Below are positions 6,688 through 8,768 of a DNA stretch of 8,768 nt, in pieces. The DNA comes from Chloroflexota bacterium (GTDB taxonomy: Bacteria; Chloroflexota; Dehalococcoidia; Tepidiformales; Tepidiformaceae). The DNA is taken from positions 1-8,768 of the forward strand of contig JAKALX010000142.1 in assembly GCA_021823905.1 (NCBI GenBank). Reading direction: 5' to 3'. The notes below the pieces were generated by a model that was not told the origin of the DNA, did not search any database, and saw only the letters and a list, made by a program, of their open reading frames with translations. Each line of letters begins with the position of its first letter. The stretch's first letter is position 1. A program made the position numbers and the translations under genes.

Positions 6688-6967
6688 TCGCAAACACACG
6701 AGCTTTGCCGCAAACGAGCGGCGGCGCGCTGGCGCGAGTCGGAGCGTTGGCTGGGCGGGCTGACATTGGTCGTTGGGAAGGACAGGCAGGCGTCAGGGCC
6801 GTGAGGCGCGTGCATCTCACCCTTTCCACAGGCTTCCGAGATGGGCGGGCCGAACGCCGGGAGTTAGGGAGCGCCACTTCCGATGTCGTCCGTTTCGCGT
6901 ACCATCTCGCTCGACGCCCATCACAAGCCCGGAGTTTCTGGCGAGATCTGGGGCTGGGCGTGGAAAC

Positions 6968-6973
6968 AGAGGA
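6968..6973 (+). promoter_or_regulatory. Ribosome binding site deciding the E1 alpha start
   Basis: AGAGGA lies five bases before the ATG at 6979 (MSLTNDQMK). It favours this start over the in-frame ATG at 6883, which would add 32 residues that do not resemble an E1 alpha N terminus. Confidence 0.7.
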
Positions 6974-6978
6974 CGACG

Positions 6979-7956
6979 ATGTCACTGACAAACGACCAGA
7001 TGAAAACGCTCTACGCCAACATGGTCCGCGCCCGCCGGATGGACGAGACGATGGTCCAGGGGCTTGCCGACGGCAAGGCGGTCTCCTTCTTCCACAGCGT
7101 CCAGGGGGAGGAGGCCGTCGGCGTCGGCGGCTGCACCTTCCTCCGGCAGGATGACTACATCTGGTATCACCACCGCGGTCACGGGATCGCGCACATCCTT
7201 TCCAAAGGCGGCTCTGGCGCGGAGTTCTTCGCGGAGCATTACGGCAAGGCAACCGGCTCCTGCAACGGTCTCGGCGCGATCCACTCCGTTGACACGGACC
7301 ACGGCATCTTCGGCATGTGCGGGACCATTGGCTCCGTCTTCCCCGTCTCCCTCGGCTGGGGCCTGGCCGCGAAGATGAACAAGCGCGAGCAGGTCACGGT
7401 CTCGTTCTTTGGCGACGGCGCGTCGAACCGGGGAACCCTGCACGAGGCCATGAACATGGCCGCCGTCATGAAGCTCCCGATCGTCTGGGTCTGCCACAAC
7501 AACCTCTACGCCCAGTTCATGCCGCTCTCGGATGCGTTCCCGAGCAAGGACATCGCGACGCTCGCCGTTCCTTACGCGATGCCCTCGGCCATCGTCGACG
7601 GCCAGGATGTCGTCGCCGTGCACGAAGCCGTCCAGGAAGCCGTCGCCCGCGCTCGGGCAGGCGAGGGGCCGTCGCTCATCGAGTGCAAGACCTATCGCTA
7701 TCGGTCCCACTCGGAGGGCTCCGCCGACATCTCCCACTACCAGCCGCGTCCGCCCGAAGAGGTCGCTGCCTGGAAGCAACGCGATCCGATCCTGCTTTAC
7801 CGCCAGCGCCTGCTCGACACCGAAGTGGCCACGGTGACGGAGCTCGAGACGATCGAGGCGGCCGCCGTTTCCGAGGCGCAGTCTGCCGAGCGCTTCGCCA
7901 TGGAAAGCCCGGCGCCCGAATTCTCGGCGCTCGCGCCCGCGCTCTACAAGAACTGA
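6979..7956 (+). CDS. Thiamine diphosphate-dependent 2-oxoacid dehydrogenase E1 component, alpha subunit
   Basis: Alpha subunit of the heterotetrameric E1 that decarboxylates a 2-oxoacid (pyruvate, acetoin or branched-chain) and passes the acyl group to lipoyl-E2. It has 325 residues, the length of AcoA/PdhA-type subunits. The thiamine diphosphate/Mg motif is clear: GDGASNRGTLHEAMN (145-159) followed after about 15 residues by NN (174-175). Other family features are MVRARRMDETM (15-25), WYHHRGHG (62-69), the CGTIGSVFPVSLGWGLAAK region (114-132) and the loop TYRYRSHSEGSAD (238-250), which aligns with the YR.HGHS phosphorylation-loop region. Departures include HNN where ENN is usual and GLGAIH where GGSMH is usual. 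RBS AGAGGA precedes the ATG. The beta gene follows after 13 bases. Substrate cannot be fixed without E2; the loop is more AcoA-like than human PDHA-like, which is only a hint. Confidence 0.9.
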   Translation: MSLTNDQMKTLYANMVRARRMDETMVQGLADGKAVSFFHSVQGEEAVGVGGCTFLRQDDYIWYHHRGHGIAHILSKGGSGAEFFAEHYGKATGSCNGLGAIHSVDTDHGIFGMCGTIGSVFPVSLGWGLAAKMNKREQVTVSFFGDGASNRGTLHEAMNMAAVMKLPIVWVCHNNLYAQFMPLSDAFPSKDIATLAVPYAMPSAIVDGQDVVAVHEAVQEAVARARAGEGPSLIECKTYRYRSHSEGSADISHYQPRPPEEVAAWKQRDPILLYRQRLLDTEVATVTELETIEAAAVSEAQSAERFAMESPAPEFSALAPALYKN

Positions 7957-7969
7957 CGAGGGGACCAAC

Positions 7970-8768
7970 ATGAGAGAGATCCGCTATATTGAGGCGCTCC
8001 AGGAAGCCCTCGCCGAAGAGATGGCTCGCGATGAGAAGGTCTTCGTCATCGGCGAAGACGTCCAGGCCGGCACGTTCGGCGTATCGCGCGGTCTGGTCCA
8101 GCGTTTTGGCCCCGAGCGCGTCATCGACACGCCTCTGAGCGAAACCGCGGTCGCCGGCGCGGCGCTGGGCTCGGCGATGGCCGGCTTCCGCCCCGTCGCC
8201 GACTTCATGTTCGCCGACTTCATCTACATCGCTGGCAACGAGATCATGATCAACGCGGCGAAGTGGCGCTTCGCCCACGGCGGCAAGGTCTCGCTGCCGC
8301 TCGTCTTCCTCGGTGCGATGGGCGGCGGCGCCCGCAACGGCCCCGAGCACTCGCAGTCGCCCGAAGCGATCATCATGCACACGCCGGGGCTCAAGCTCGT
8401 CGTCCCATCCACGCCCTACGACGCAAAGGGGCTGTTCAAGACGTCCATCCGCGACGACAACCCCGTCGTCTTCTTCTTCCACAAGCGACTTCTCGGCCTC
8501 CGCGGCGACGTGCCCGAAGAGGATTACACAATCCCCTTCGGTGTCGCCGACGTGAAGCGCGAAGGCAGCGACGTTACCGTCGTCGCCACGAGCGCGATGG
8601 TGCACCAGGCGCTCCGCGTGGCGGGCGAGCTCGACGGGAAGGTGAGCGTCGAGGTCATCGATCCCCGAACCCTTGAGCCGCTCGACATCGAGACGATCGT
8701 GAAGTCGGTCCAGAAGACCGGCCGCCTCGTCGTCGCCGACGAGGACACGAAGCGCTGCGGCGTCGGTG
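7970..8768 (+). CDS. Thiamine diphosphate-dependent 2-oxoacid dehydrogenase E1 component, beta subunit (3' end beyond window)
   Basis: Beta subunit that completes the E1 alpha2-beta2 enzyme and contributes the other half of the thiamine diphosphate site. The frame stays open from ATG 7970 to the window edge, giving 266 residues of an expected 320-330, so the C-terminal part of the transketolase C domain is missing. Motifs seen are REIRYIEALQEALAEEM (2-18), VIGEDV (26-31), the cofactor-contacting DTPLSE (Glu58), ADFMFADF (77-84), GPEHSQSPEA (124-133, with His127 of the HSQS motif) and VEVIDPRTLEPLD (227-239). GAGGGG at 7958-7963 is a good ribosome site. The gene lies 13 bases after E1 alpha, so the pair is certainly one operon; E2 and perhaps E3 should follow outside the window. 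It differs from many homologues in having LVFLGAMGGG where an Arg (vRxxxG) is common. Confidence 0.92.
   Translation, partial: MREIRYIEALQEALAEEMARDEKVFVIGEDVQAGTFGVSRGLVQRFGPERVIDTPLSETAVAGAALGSAMAGFRPVADFMFADFIYIAGNEIMINAAKWRFAHGGKVSLPLVFLGAMGGGARNGPEHSQSPEAIIMHTPGLKLVVPSTPYDAKGLFKTSIRDDNPVVFFFHKRLLGLRGDVPEEDYTIPFGVADVKREGSDVTVVATSAMVHQALRVAGELDGKVSVEVIDPRTLEPLDIETIVKSVQKTGRLVVADEDTKRCGVG

Larger units (their letters stand above)
6529..6978. other. Intergenic region between the small protein and the E1 alpha gene
   Basis: About 450 bases with no gene I can support. Frames that stay open here read as Arg/Ala/Pro-rich strings typical of GC-rich non-coding DNA. It should hold the promoter for the E1 operon and possibly one for the small minus-strand gene. 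The best plus-strand candidate I see is TTCCGA (6878-6883) with TACCAT (6900-6905), spacer 16, which is a poor match. A perfect 7-base inverted repeat is noted separately. No tRNA, terminator with a T-run, or riboswitch was recognised. Confidence 0.5.

Noticed and set aside
6529..6699. N-terminal extension of the small minus-strand protein to a GTG at 6699
   Set aside because: The added residues (CLRRPAPRARARG and so on) are Arg/Ala-rich with no ribosome site; the ATG at 6528 or 6501 is more credible.
6883..6978. Longer E1 alpha start (MSSVSRTISL...)
   Set aside because: It has no good ribosome site and the added 32 residues do not resemble family N termini; AGAGGA precedes the ATG at 6979.
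6982..7971. 329-residue minus-strand open frame
   Set aside because: It is fully antisense to E1 alpha, which carries the complete thiamine diphosphate motif; the composition is that of a complementary frame.

Overview
This is a GC-rich chromosomal window (roughly two thirds G+C by eye) with dense bacterial genes. No tRNA, rRNA, CRISPR array, insertion sequence or phage gene was seen. The combination of a Tad-type pilus locus, a large von Willebrand A/FHA-like membrane protein, a membrane-anchored DsbA-like protein and an E1 alpha/beta 2-oxoacid dehydrogenase pair would fit Chloroflexota or a high-GC actinomycete-like lineage. That assignment is a weak inference, because nothing in the window is a reliable lineage marker.

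Layout. (1) Bases 1-3982, plus strand: the distal part of a tad operon, made of tadB (its start at or just before the window edge), tadC, tadV (prepilin peptidase, overlapping tadC by ATGA) and a signal-peptide/vWA/transmembrane/FHA-like protein. TadB and TadC form the inner-membrane platform of a Flp-type pilus, TadV would cleave the prepilins, and the vWA/FHA-like protein is a candidate surface or regulatory accessory. The ATPase, pilins and any TadZ-like protein are not in the window and may lie upstream. (2) Bases 3994-5940, minus strand, convergent with the tad operon and only 11 bp from it: a two-gene unit of a zinc-less medium-chain dehydrogenase/reductase followed by a membrane-anchored DsbA-family thioredoxin-fold protein. 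(3) Bases 5941-6978: mostly non-coding, with a probable small unknown protein on the minus strand (6202-6528). (4) Bases 6979-8768, plus strand: E1 alpha and E1 beta of a pyruvate/acetoin/branched-chain type 2-oxoacid dehydrogenase complex. E1 beta is cut by the window end, and E2/E3 genes would be expected next.

Most of the window is recognisable, ordinary biology. The points most worth a second look are the vWA protein with a cytoplasmic FHA-like domain that lacks the usual phosphothreonine-binding residues, the shared departures from consensus in both E1 subunits, and the unrecognised 108-residue protein. I do not see a clearly new multi-gene system.
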